Source: Streptomyces durbertensis
GTDB lineage: Bacteria; Actinomycetota; Actinomycetes; Streptomycetales; Streptomycetaceae
Length of the DNA stretch: 37,953 nucleotides
Reading direction: 5' to 3'
Assembly: GCF_014156695.1 (NCBI RefSeq)
Contig: NZ_WMLF01000002.1
Location: 1 to 37,953 of the forward strand
This document shows, one piece after another, positions 15,551-22,465 of this stretch (position 1 is its first letter; each line of letters opens with the position of its first letter). A program made the position numbers and the translations under genes. The notes under the pieces were generated by a model. It saw nothing but the letters and a program-made list of their open reading frames with translations, was not told the DNA's origin and searched no databases.

Positions 15551-15757
15551 TCAGTGTTCAGTCACCGTCCCGATGAGGCCCGGCCCGTGCCCCGCGGGCG
15601 GCAGCGGCCCCGACAGCAGGCGGTCGGGCTCGGAACCGGCGGGCCGCACGCGGTAGAGCCGGGCGAGGAACTGCCATGGGGTGCACAGCAGGTCGTCTTC
15701 CGGACTGCTGGAAACCGGGTCGACGCCCGGTTCCATGGGCCGGGCGGGCTCACCCAC
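15551..15757 (-). CDS. small unknown protein translationally coupled to the P450 gene
   Basis: 68 aa from a GTG at 15757 that overlaps the 3' end of the P450 gene by 8 nt. I do not recognise a family. It is acidic and Pro-rich at the N-terminus, with a central amphipathic stretch (CTPWQFLARLYRVRP). No Cys pattern for iron-sulfur binding, signal peptide or membrane segment is visible. Arguments for it being real are the overlap with P450, typical codon bias and its position at the end of the cyclodeaminase-P450 operon. Competing frames on the opposite strand are also open, so it could be chance coding-like sequence. Confidence 0.45.
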   Translation of the reverse strand: MGEPARPMEPGVDPVSSSPEDDLLCTPWQFLARLYRVRPAGSEPDRLLSGPLPPAGHGPGLIGTVTEH

Positions 15758-16961
15758 GACGTACGGTCAACGGCAGCGAGCGGACACCGAACAGCCCGTC
15801 CCGGTGGTAGTCGAAGGACGCCCCCGGAGTGATCCGGATGTCGGAGAACCGCGCCAGCAGGGCCTCCAACGCGATGCGTCCCTCCAGTCGGGCCAGCGGC
15901 GCGCCCAGACAGTAGTGGATGCCGTGGCCGAAGGCGACCTGCGGATTGGGGCTGCGCCGCGGGTCGAACCGCTCCGGCTCCGCGAAGTGCCGCTCGTCGT
16001 GGTTGGCCGACAGCAGGGACGCCATCACCATGCGCCCCTCGGGCACCGTCACCGAACCGATGGTGGTCTCCCGCGTGGTCACCCGGGCCATCACCGTGAT
16101 CGGGGGCCGCATCCGCAGCACCTCCTCGACGACCGCGGGGATCAGCGAGGGGTCTCGGCGCAGTTCGGCGGCGATCTCCCGGTTCTCCTCCAGACACAGC
16201 ACCGTGTTGCCGAGCAGCATCGACGTCGACACATGCCCCGCCATCAGAAGCAGGCCGCCGAACTCGACGATCTGGCGGTCGGTGAGTCGGTCCCCGTCCA
16301 GCTCGGCCGCGACCAGCCGGGAGAGCAGGTCGTTCCCGCCCGGGTTCGCCCTGCGCTCCTCCACGTGCCGCTGGAGGTAGCCGTGCATCTCCTTGAGCGG
16401 CTCCTTCACCAGCCGCTCGTACTCGTCGCCCGACTCGTCGCCGAACTGCATCTCCACCGGGTCGTCGACCTGCATGGACAGCATGCGGTCGGACCAGCCG
16501 CGGAACAGCTCGCGGTCCTCCGGCGGCACGCCGAGCAGTTCGGCGATCACGATCACCGGCAGCGGGTAGGCGAAGTCGCCGACAAGGTCGAACTCGCTGC
16601 CTTCCACTTCGTCCAGCAGCTGACCGGCGAGCTCCACGACACGCGGTTCGAGGGCGGCGACGGTGCGTGGCGTGAACGCCTGGCTGACGAGGCTGCGGAG
16701 CCGGCGGTGCACCGGAGGGTCGATGACCGAGAGGATCTCCTCGCTCAACGCGTCGGAGTCGGGCCGCAGTCGGCTGAGGTCCGACGAGAAGACGGCCGGA
16801 TCGGCCGAGACGGCCAGCACGTCGGCGTGCCGGTACACGTGGAAGACGCCGTACTCGTCCTCCCGCACCGGGTGCGTCTCCCGCATCTCACGCAGCCAGG
16901 CGAACATCGCCCGGCCGCCGTCGGCCATGGTGGGCGGGGTGGAAGCGGTCGGTGTGGCCAT
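15750..16961 (-). CDS. cytochrome P450 monooxygenase
   Basis: 403-aa soluble bacterial class I P450. Heme ligand Cys351 lies in FGHGIHYCLG; the K-helix ExxR is in VVEEVLRMRPP; the I-helix reads AGHVST (241-246), so the usual acidic residue before the threonine is Val and the Thr position is shifted to Ser-Thr. ATG 16961 has AGGAG 6 nt upstream. It needs ferredoxin and reductase from elsewhere, as none are in the window. It follows the cyclodeaminase gene on the same strand. By analogy with the pipecolate hydroxylase of pristinamycin-type clusters (SnbF beside PipA), I infer hydroxylation of pipecolate or a peptide-bound form; picolinate 3-hydroxylation or tailoring of the polyketide are alternatives. 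Confidence 0.93.
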   Translation of the reverse strand: MATPTASTPPTMADGGRAMFAWLREMRETHPVREDEYGVFHVYRHADVLAVSADPAVFSSDLSRLRPDSDALSEEILSVIDPPVHRRLRSLVSQAFTPRTVAALEPRVVELAGQLLDEVEGSEFDLVGDFAYPLPVIVIAELLGVPPEDRELFRGWSDRMLSMQVDDPVEMQFGDESGDEYERLVKEPLKEMHGYLQRHVEERRANPGGNDLLSRLVAAELDGDRLTDRQIVEFGGLLLMAGHVSTSMLLGNTVLCLEENREIAAELRRDPSLIPAVVEEVLRMRPPITVMARVTTRETTIGSVTVPEGRMVMASLLSANHDERHFAEPERFDPRRSPNPQVAFGHGIHYCLGAPLARLEGRIALEALLARFSDIRITPGASFDYHRDGLFGVRSLPLTVRRG

Positions 16962-17064
16962 GGTCGGCTCCTGCGTTCGGGGTCGGTTCAGGGTCGGGGT
17001 CGTCAGGTCGCTGTGGGCGGCGCCGAAGTCGCGGACCTCCGGCGGGGACGGGCGCGCCCGGCGG

Positions 17065-18135
17065 TCAGCCCCGGTCGCCGGCCACGGCCTCGGCGACCGA
17101 GGCGAGCGCGTACGGGTTGAGGGCGTCGGCGGGGTGGTGCTCGATGCGCAGGCGGGTGCCGAGGTCGTACTCCGCGGCGACCTCCAGCAGCACCTCCATC
17201 GCCAGGTGGTCCTCCAGCGCGAACCCGGTCGAGTCGAAGACCGTCAGCCGGCCGCGCCTCTCCTCCGCCAGCTCAGGCCGGGCGCACAGTTCACCGAGGC
17301 TGAGGTCGAGCTCGTCGACGGTCAGCCGCTGGCACTCTCCCTCGTGCCTGGCCTGCTCCGGGTGGTCCGGCACGACGTGGGCGCGACGCAGCAGGCCGAG
17401 TGGCAGTTCCGTCTTGCCGACGAGATCGGCACCCACGGCGTTGACGTGCAGGTGCGGGCGGTGCGGCACGTCCGCGGGGAGGACCGGACCGGCCCCGACC
17501 GGCACCGAGGTGGCGGTGCAGACGATGTCGGACTCCGCGACGATCTCAGCCGGCTGGGCCGGGCGCACCTCCAGATCGAGGAAGGCCACCCGTTCCCGGA
17601 AGCTGGCCAGATGGTCGACGTCGACGTCCCACACCAGCACCCTCTCGACGGGGAAGACCCGGGTGAGCGCGTGCAGCTGGGTGACCGACTGGGCTCCGGC
17701 GCCGACCAGTCCGACCACCCTGCTGTCGGGTGCGGCCAGCAGTCGGCTGGCCACCGCGGAGGCGGCGCCGGTTCGGACCGCGGTCAGCAGCACTCCGTCG
17801 ACCAGCGCGGTCAGCGCGCCCGTGGTGTCGTCGTAGCGGGCCACCGTGCCGAGGATCGTCGGAAGGCCGAACCGGCCCGGATTGCCCGGGCTGTAGCCGA
17901 CGGTCTTCAGCGTGATGCTGTCGCCCGGCTCCCGGTGCGGCATCCACTCCCAGATGCCGGGCACCGGCTCCGCCCGGAGGAATCCGCCACGCTGCGGCGA
18001 CAGCCGCCTGGTGCCGCGCCCGACCTCGGCCAAACCCTCGTGCAGCCGGTCGATCACGCGGTCCATGAGGGCGTCTGCGCCCACCCTCGCCACGGCCTGT
18101 GCCACGTCGCGCTCGTTCAGGACCCAGGTCCCCAT
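17065..18135 (-). CDS. lysine/ornithine cyclodeaminase (ornithine cyclodeaminase/mu-crystallin family)
   Basis: 356 aa, the normal family length. The NAD-binding Rossmann motif is GLVGAGAQS (142-150) with an acidic Asp170 at the end of the next strand. The substrate-side Asp237 lies in NAVGADLVGKTELP, matching the catalytic Asp of ornithine cyclodeaminase. The conserved RTGAASAVAS and LKTVGYSPGNP segments are present. These enzymes convert L-ornithine to L-proline or L-lysine to L-pipecolate with release of ammonia, recycling NAD internally. ATG 18135 is chosen for GGGAG at 6 nt; a longer open frame extends to 18195. The C-terminal HHPADALNPYA segment and EGECQ resemble pipecolate-forming members (RapL/PipA type) as I remember them, so pipecolate for a streptogramin B peptide is favoured, but proline is not excluded. 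Confidence 0.88.
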   Translation of the reverse strand: MGTWVLNERDVAQAVARVGADALMDRVIDRLHEGLAEVGRGTRRLSPQRGGFLRAEPVPGIWEWMPHREPGDSITLKTVGYSPGNPGRFGLPTILGTVARYDDTTGALTALVDGVLLTAVRTGAASAVASRLLAAPDSRVVGLVGAGAQSVTQLHALTRVFPVERVLVWDVDVDHLASFRERVAFLDLEVRPAQPAEIVAESDIVCTATSVPVGAGPVLPADVPHRPHLHVNAVGADLVGKTELPLGLLRRAHVVPDHPEQARHEGECQRLTVDELDLSLGELCARPELAEERRGRLTVFDSTGFALEDHLAMEVLLEVAAEYDLGTRLRIEHHPADALNPYALASVAEAVAGDRG

Positions 18136-18236
18136 CGGATGCTCCCAGAAGTGTTGTCGCCCGGTTGTTCGCCCGGCCGCCCGGTTGCCGCCCACCGGTC
18201 CGGCGGCGGGCTGGGCCGGTCAGCCTCGACAGCGCT

Positions 18237-18303
18237 GCTGACGGGGGGCTGACCGCGCTGACAACCCCCTTTCCGGCCGCCGGGACGGCTGTCAGCGCAG
18301 TCA
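18237..18303. promoter_or_regulatory. divergent promoter region with GCTGAC direct repeats
   Basis: The 263-bp gap between the divergent cyclodeaminase and AMP-ligase genes contains GCTGAC at 18237, 18248 and 18257 (first two 11 bp apart). Its reverse, GTCAGC, occurs at 18291, giving a perfect 7-bp inverted pair (gctgaca/tgtcagc). Direct repeats at 11-bp spacing are the hallmark of SARP binding sites. I infer activation of one or both operons by the SARP at 14551-15393. No ORF of note lies in the gap. Confidence 0.45.
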
Positions 18304-18398
18304 GGGGCGTGTCAACTCGGCGCCCCACGCTGCCGGCTAGCCGCGCCGCGGACGGACGGTGCCGGATACCTCTGGTGAGGACGACGGAAGGACGACCG

Positions 18399-20042
18399 AT
18401 GCTGGATGGATGCGTGCCCTGGCCCGCGGAGGTGGCTGAGCGGTACCGGGCCGCCGGGTACTGGCGCGGGGAGCCGCTGGGAGCGCTGCCGCGCCGCTGG
18501 GCCGCCGAGTACGGCGACCGTGTCGCGCTGGTGGACGACACCGGTCGCCGCGTGACCTTCCGCGAACTCGACGCCTGGTGCGACCGGGTGGCGGCGGGCT
18601 TCGCCGGACGCGGCGTCGCACCCGGCGAGCGGGTCCTGGTGCAGCTGCCCAACACGTCCGAGTTCGTCGCGGTGTGCTTCGCGCTCTTCCGCCTCGGTGC
18701 CCTGCCGGTCTTCGCCCTGCCGTCCTACCGCACCAACGAGATCCGGCACCTGGTCCAGCTGTCCGGCGCGGTGGCCATGGTGGTGCCCGACGAGCTGAGG
18801 GGTTACGACCACCGCGCGCTGGCTCGCCAGATCCGCGCCGAGCTGCCCGGCCTGCGGCAGGTCTTCGTGGCCGGCTCTCCGGGCGACGCGGCGGACGGCT
18901 TTGTCGCGCTGGACGATGTGGAGAGCGAGCCGGTGGAGCTCGCCGAGCCGGACGCCTCCGACGTCGCGTTCTTCCTGCTCTCCGGGGGCACCACGGCGCT
19001 GCCGAAGATGATCCCGCGCACCCACGACGACTACGCGTACCAGACCCGGGTCACCGCCGAGATCTGCGAGCTGGACGAGACCACCGTCTACCTGGCGGTG
19101 CTGCCGGTCGAGTTCAACTTCCCGTGGGGCTGTCCCGGTGTCATCGGAGTCCTGGATGCCGGCGGCCGGGTGGTGTTCGCCCGGGAGCCCTCCCCCGAGG
19201 TGTGCTTCCCGCTGATCGAGCGTGAGCGCGTCACGATGACCTCGGTCATCCCCACCATCGTGCACCTGTGGCTCAACGCGGCCCCGCGCGCGACGCACGA
19301 CATCTCCAGCCTGCGGGTGCTCCAGGTCGGCAGCTCCAAGCTCCACGACGAGGTGGCCGCCCGCATCGAGCCGGTGCTCGGGGTGCGGCTGCAACAGGTC
19401 TTCGGCATGGCCGAAGGGCTGCTCACCTTCACCCGCTACGACGACCCCGCGTCCGTCGTCCTGACCACTCAGGGCCGGCCGGTCTCGCCGGCGGACGAGA
19501 TCCGGGTGGTCGACGCGGAGGGACACGACGTACCGGACGGCGCCGTCGGCGAACTCCTGACCCGTGGCCCGTACACCCTGCGCGGCTACTACCGGGCGCC
19601 CGAGCACAACGCGCGGGCATTCACCGAGGACGGGTTCTACCGCAGCGGTGACCTGGTGCGCCGCACCACCGGGGGCGAGATCGTCGTCGAGGGGCGCGTC
19701 AAGGACGTGGTCATACGGGGCGGAGACAAGATCTCCGCGACGGAGGTCGAGGGGCATCTCACCGCCCACCCCACCGTGCAACAGGCCGCGGTGGTGGCGG
19801 CGCCCGACCCGGTGCTCGGCGAGCTGACCTACGCGTACGTGGTCCCGGTACCCGGTGAGCCGACCCCGACGCTTCCCCAGCTGCGCAAGCTGCTGCGGGC
19901 CCGGGGGCTGGCCGACTACAAGCTCCCGGACCGGGTCGAGGTGGTCGACGGGTTCCCCCTCACGGGACTGAACAAGGTGGACAAGAAGACGCTGGCGGCT
20001 CGTGCGGCCGACACCGTACGGGCACTGACGAGGGCGGGGTGA
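18399..20042 (+). CDS. aryl-acid:AMP ligase, EntE/DhbE-like, probable 3-hydroxypicolinate-type activation
   Basis: 547-aa stand-alone adenylation enzyme that makes an aryl-AMP and loads it onto a carrier protein. ATG 18399 has GGAAGGA 8 nt upstream; the frame is open further upstream but without a good start. Motifs: LSGGTTALPKMIPRTH (A3), GMAEG (A5), SGDL (A7), GRVKDVVIRGGDKI (A8), NKVDKK (A10 Lys). The N-terminal WPAEVAERYRAAGYW and overall layout match 2,3-dihydroxybenzoate ligases closely. In the aryl pocket Asn240 is kept (contacts the ortho hydroxyl in DhbE), while the DhbE Ser240 position is Cys245, as in salicylate-activating enzymes. 3-Hydroxypicolinate is an aza-salicylate, so this fits the starter of streptogramin B peptides (VisB/SnbA type). 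Salicylate is the main alternative. Confidence 0.9.
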   Translation: MLDGCVPWPAEVAERYRAAGYWRGEPLGALPRRWAAEYGDRVALVDDTGRRVTFRELDAWCDRVAAGFAGRGVAPGERVLVQLPNTSEFVAVCFALFRLGALPVFALPSYRTNEIRHLVQLSGAVAMVVPDELRGYDHRALARQIRAELPGLRQVFVAGSPGDAADGFVALDDVESEPVELAEPDASDVAFFLLSGGTTALPKMIPRTHDDYAYQTRVTAEICELDETTVYLAVLPVEFNFPWGCPGVIGVLDAGGRVVFAREPSPEVCFPLIERERVTMTSVIPTIVHLWLNAAPRATHDISSLRVLQVGSSKLHDEVAARIEPVLGVRLQQVFGMAEGLLTFTRYDDPASVVLTTQGRPVSPADEIRVVDAEGHDVPDGAVGELLTRGPYTLRGYYRAPEHNARAFTEDGFYRSGDLVRRTTGGEIVVEGRVKDVVIRGGDKISATEVEGHLTAHPTVQQAAVVAAPDPVLGELTYAYVVPVPGEPTPTLPQLRKLLRARGLADYKLPDRVEVVDGFPLTGLNKVDKKTLAARAADTVRALTRAG

Positions 20043-20049
20043 GCCGAAC

Positions 20050-21312
20050 GTGGGACAGAACGACGCATCCCCCTACCGGGTGCCGTTCGGGCGGCGAGGC
20101 AGCCTCGTCGGCCTGGCCGACCTGGAGGCGGTCGGCGCCGTGGTCGACTCGGGCGAGCCGCTCTCGGCGGGCGCCTGGCGCGAGCGGTTCGAGCGACGCT
20201 TCCGCGAGCTGACCGGCGCGCGACACGCGCTCTCCGTGACCAGCGGCACCGTGGCGCTCGAACTCGCCATCAGGCTGCTGGACCTGGCACCCGGTGACGA
20301 GGTGATCGCCACGCCGCAGACCTTCCAGGCCACCGTCCAGCCGCTGCTGGACCACGACGTCACGGTGCGTTTCTGCGACGTCGACCCGCGGACCCTGAAC
20401 ATGGACCCCGAGGTCCTGTCCTCGCTCATCACCGAGCGGACCCGGGCCATCCTGCTGGTCCACTACGGTGGCTGCCCGGCGGAGATGGCGGAGATCGTCG
20501 CCCAGGCGCGGCGGCGGGGCATCGTGGTCGTCGAGGACGCCGCCCACGCTCTCGGCGCCTCGTACCGAGGTCGAAGCCCCGGTGCCCTCGCCGACATCGG
20601 ATGTTTCAGTTTCCACTCCACCAAGAACATCACCACCCTCGGCGAAGGCGGCATGATCACGCTCGCCCGGGACGACTGGGCGGAGCGGATCGAACGGCTG
20701 AGGGGCAACGAGGTGGACGGCGTGTTCGCCCCGGTCGTCCCCGAGCAGGAACCCGGCTTGCTTCCCTGGATGCGCTTCTCCGCCGACGTCTACCGGCGCG
20801 CGGTCGTGGGCATCCGGGGGGCGGGGACCAACGCGACCATGTCCGAGGCCGCTGCCGCGGTCGGCCTCGTCCAGCTCGACAGGCTGCCCGAGTTCACCGA
20901 GCGCCGCCGCCGCATCGCCGCCCGGCTGGACGCCGCCGTCTCAGCGTTCCCGCTGACCCGCCTCCAGCGCGCACCCGAGCACAGCACCCACGCGTACCAC
21001 CTGTACACGTTCTTCCTCACCGCCGGCCGGGAGGTGCGCGAACGGTTCGTCCACGACCTGAACCGCCGAGGGGTGGAGGTCCAGCTCCGCTACTTCCCGC
21101 TGCACCTCACGCCCGAGTGGAGACAGCGTGGACACGGGCCCGGAGAGTGCCCGCGGGCCGAACGGGTCTGGTTCGACGAGCATCTGAACCTGCCGTGCCA
21201 CCCGGATCTCAGCGACGACCAGGTGGACCACCTGGTCGAGTCCGTCCGCGAGGCGCTGGCGGAGGCCCACCGGGCCACCGTCCCGACCTCGCCCCGCCTG
21301 GCCGTCCGGTGA
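20050..21312 (+). CDS. DegT/DnrJ/EryC1/StrS-family PLP aminotransferase
   Basis: 420 aa, GTG start 7 nt after the ligase stop, so co-transcribed. PLP lysine is Lys192 in FHSTKNITTLGEGG; the preceding VVEDAAHALGASYRG holds the ring-stacking Asp-Ala-Ala-His; TSGTVALELA binds phosphate. Family members aminate keto sugars or act on cyclic and amino-acid-like substrates. No other sugar genes are in the window, so a nucleotide-sugar role is unlikely. Next to the ligase and cyclodeaminase, I infer a role in making the aryl/heteroaryl acid, for instance the L-lysine 2-aminotransferase step toward 3-hydroxypicolinate (VisA/NikC/HpaA role). I cannot confirm from memory that those enzymes share this fold. 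Confidence 0.88.
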   Translation: MGQNDASPYRVPFGRRGSLVGLADLEAVGAVVDSGEPLSAGAWRERFERRFRELTGARHALSVTSGTVALELAIRLLDLAPGDEVIATPQTFQATVQPLLDHDVTVRFCDVDPRTLNMDPEVLSSLITERTRAILLVHYGGCPAEMAEIVAQARRRGIVVVEDAAHALGASYRGRSPGALADIGCFSFHSTKNITTLGEGGMITLARDDWAERIERLRGNEVDGVFAPVVPEQEPGLLPWMRFSADVYRRAVVGIRGAGTNATMSEAAAAVGLVQLDRLPEFTERRRRIAARLDAAVSAFPLTRLQRAPEHSTHAYHLYTFFLTAGREVRERFVHDLNRRGVEVQLRYFPLHLTPEWRQRGHGPGECPRAERVWFDEHLNLPCHPDLSDDQVDHLVESVREALAEAHRATVPTSPRLAVR

Positions 21313-21404
21313 CCCCCGACTCGCGACCCCGTCCTCCGCGCATCCCGAACCCGGGGCCACCGTGCCTCCCGGACGTCCCCGAAAACCCGACGGAAAGGCC
21401 CGCC

Positions 21405-21590
21405 ATGCCGTTCATCGACGTGAAGATCTACGACCGACGTCTCGACGAGGAGAGCGAGCGCGAGCTCATCGAACGGCTCACCCAGGCCGTGGTGGACGTG
21501 TTCGACGAATCCGTCCGGGACCAGACCTGGGTCACGCTCACCGGCGTCGCTCCCCAGCGCTGGGGGATCGGGGGCGTCCGGGGCGACTGA
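21405..21590 (+). CDS. 4-oxalocrotonate tautomerase-like small protein
   Basis: 61 aa, the size of a single 4-OT subunit. It begins Met-Pro, so processing leaves the N-terminal Pro1 that acts as the general base/acid in the tautomerase superfamily. The pattern ELIERLTQAVVDVF, a DQTWVTLTGV beta strand and a C-terminal WGIGGV are typical; 4-OT forms hexamers. GGAAAGG lies 6-7 nt upstream of ATG. It is the last gene of the plus-strand ligase-aminotransferase operon (92 nt after the aminotransferase). I infer keto-enol or imine-enamine isomerisation of a pathway intermediate, such as a cyclic imino acid on the way to a pyridine acid. No precise reaction can be assigned. Confidence 0.88.
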   Translation: MPFIDVKIYDRRLDEESERELIERLTQAVVDVFDESVRDQTWVTLTGVAPQRWGIGGVRGD

Positions 21591-21592
21591 CG

Positions 21593-21623
21593 CCACCGGC
21601 CGCTCTCGGCCACGGGCCGGTGG
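21593..21623. terminator. bidirectional terminator hairpin between convergent genes
   Basis: Perfect 9-bp stem ccaccggcc/ggccggtgg with a 13-nt loop. It fills the 33-nt gap between the tautomerase stop (plus) and the TetR stop (minus). It lacks a U-tract, as is common in Streptomyces. Confidence 0.75.
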
Positions 21624-22379
21624 TCAGGACCGCCGGCCCACACACATGCCCGCCAACAGCCAGTCCAGGGTCCGGTCGAAGTCCAGGTCACGCATCTGCT
21701 GCATGGTGAGGCCGGAATGGCGCTCGATCATGCCACCGGTGGCCTTGATGCCCGGCGCCTGGGCGACGCTGCCGGCCACCTCCTCGAAGAACTCGTCAGG
21801 GGACCGTCCCGACTCACGGCCGTACTCCTGCCACCGGCTCTCCATCGAGGTGAAGCCGTAGACGTACTGGAAGACCGCGGACAGGGCGGTGGAGTGCTCC
21901 TCCTCGGGCAGCGGCGACCGCGCCACGACCGCCTGCGCGCACCGGGAGAAGCGCATGCTCTGCGGCCCGATGTTGAGGTACTCGCCGTAGCAGCGGATCG
22001 CCCAGGGATGGCCGATCATGGTGTGCCGCCAGGAGGCTGCGAGCGCGCGCAGGTCGTCCCGCCAGTCGTTGCCGGCTTCCAGGTCCGGAAGCGCTATCTC
22101 ACCCGCCACCGCGTCCAGCGCCAGCTCCATGAGGTCGTCCTTGTTGTTGACGTACCAGTAGAGCGACATCGGCGTGACGCCCAGCTCCGCGGCCAGTCGC
22201 CGCATGGAGCACTGCGCCGTCCCTTCGGCGTCGAGCAACCGGACGGCGGTCGCGACGATCTTCTCCCGGTCGAGGCTGCCCGCCCCCGACCCGCTGTCCG
22301 CGCCCCTGCGTCCACGGGTCGGTGGCCGGGGGGTGAGCCACACGCTGCTTCTCGGTTGCGAGGCCCGGTTGGCGGCCAC
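21624..22379 (-). CDS. TetR-family repressor with tetracycline-repressor-type C-domain (VarR-like position)
   Basis: 251 aa from GTG 22379, chosen for a perfect AGGAGG 6 nt upstream; a longer frame reaches 22469 through a palindrome. HTH about residues 48-80 (MRRLAAELGVTPMSLYWYVNNKDDL), then a TetR_C-like ligand domain with a long helix rich in Trp/Tyr. These repressors typically bind a drug and release an adjacent exporter gene. It lies directly downstream of the MFS exporter on the same strand, the arrangement I recall for the exporter-repressor pair varS-varR, where the streptogramin is the inducer. Candidate operator: the 37-bp inverted repeat at 24174-24210 before the exporter. Confidence 0.88.
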   Translation of the reverse strand: MAANRASQPRSSVWLTPRPPTRGRRGADSGSGAGSLDREKIVATAVRLLDAEGTAQCSMRRLAAELGVTPMSLYWYVNNKDDLMELALDAVAGEIALPDLEAGNDWRDDLRALAASWRHTMIGHPWAIRCYGEYLNIGPQSMRFSRCAQAVVARSPLPEEEHSTALSAVFQYVYGFTSMESRWQEYGRESGRSPDEFFEEVAGSVAQAPGIKATGGMIERHSGLTMQQMRDLDFDRTLDWLLAGMCVGRRS

Positions 22380-22415
22380 GTCTGTCCTCCTGCTGTTGTC
22401 CTCGGATGCTGCAAA

Positions 22416-22459
22416 GGTACGCGGCCGGCTGCGAGGCGCCTCGCAGCCGGCCGCGTACC
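22416..22459. repeat. 44-bp perfect palindrome between exporter and repressor genes
   Basis: Left arm 22416-22437 and right arm 22438-22459 are exact reverse complements with no loop base. It begins 6 nt beyond the exporter stop codon and ends 36 nt before the repressor GTG. As RNA it forms a very stable stem of up to about 20 bp. It may act as a terminator/attenuator that lowers repressor expression relative to the exporter, an RNA 3'-end stabiliser or a protein-binding site. Confidence 0.85.
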
Positions 22460-22465
22460 CGTGGC

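Noticed and set aside
18312..19781. 489-codon minus-strand frame antisense to the AMP ligase
   Set aside because: The plus strand carries complete adenylation motifs; the antisense product has no recognisable domain.
20050..21312. Aminotransferase as a deoxysugar enzyme
   Set aside because: No nucleotidyltransferase, dehydratase or glycosyltransferase genes in the window; neighbours point to an aryl-acid pathway.
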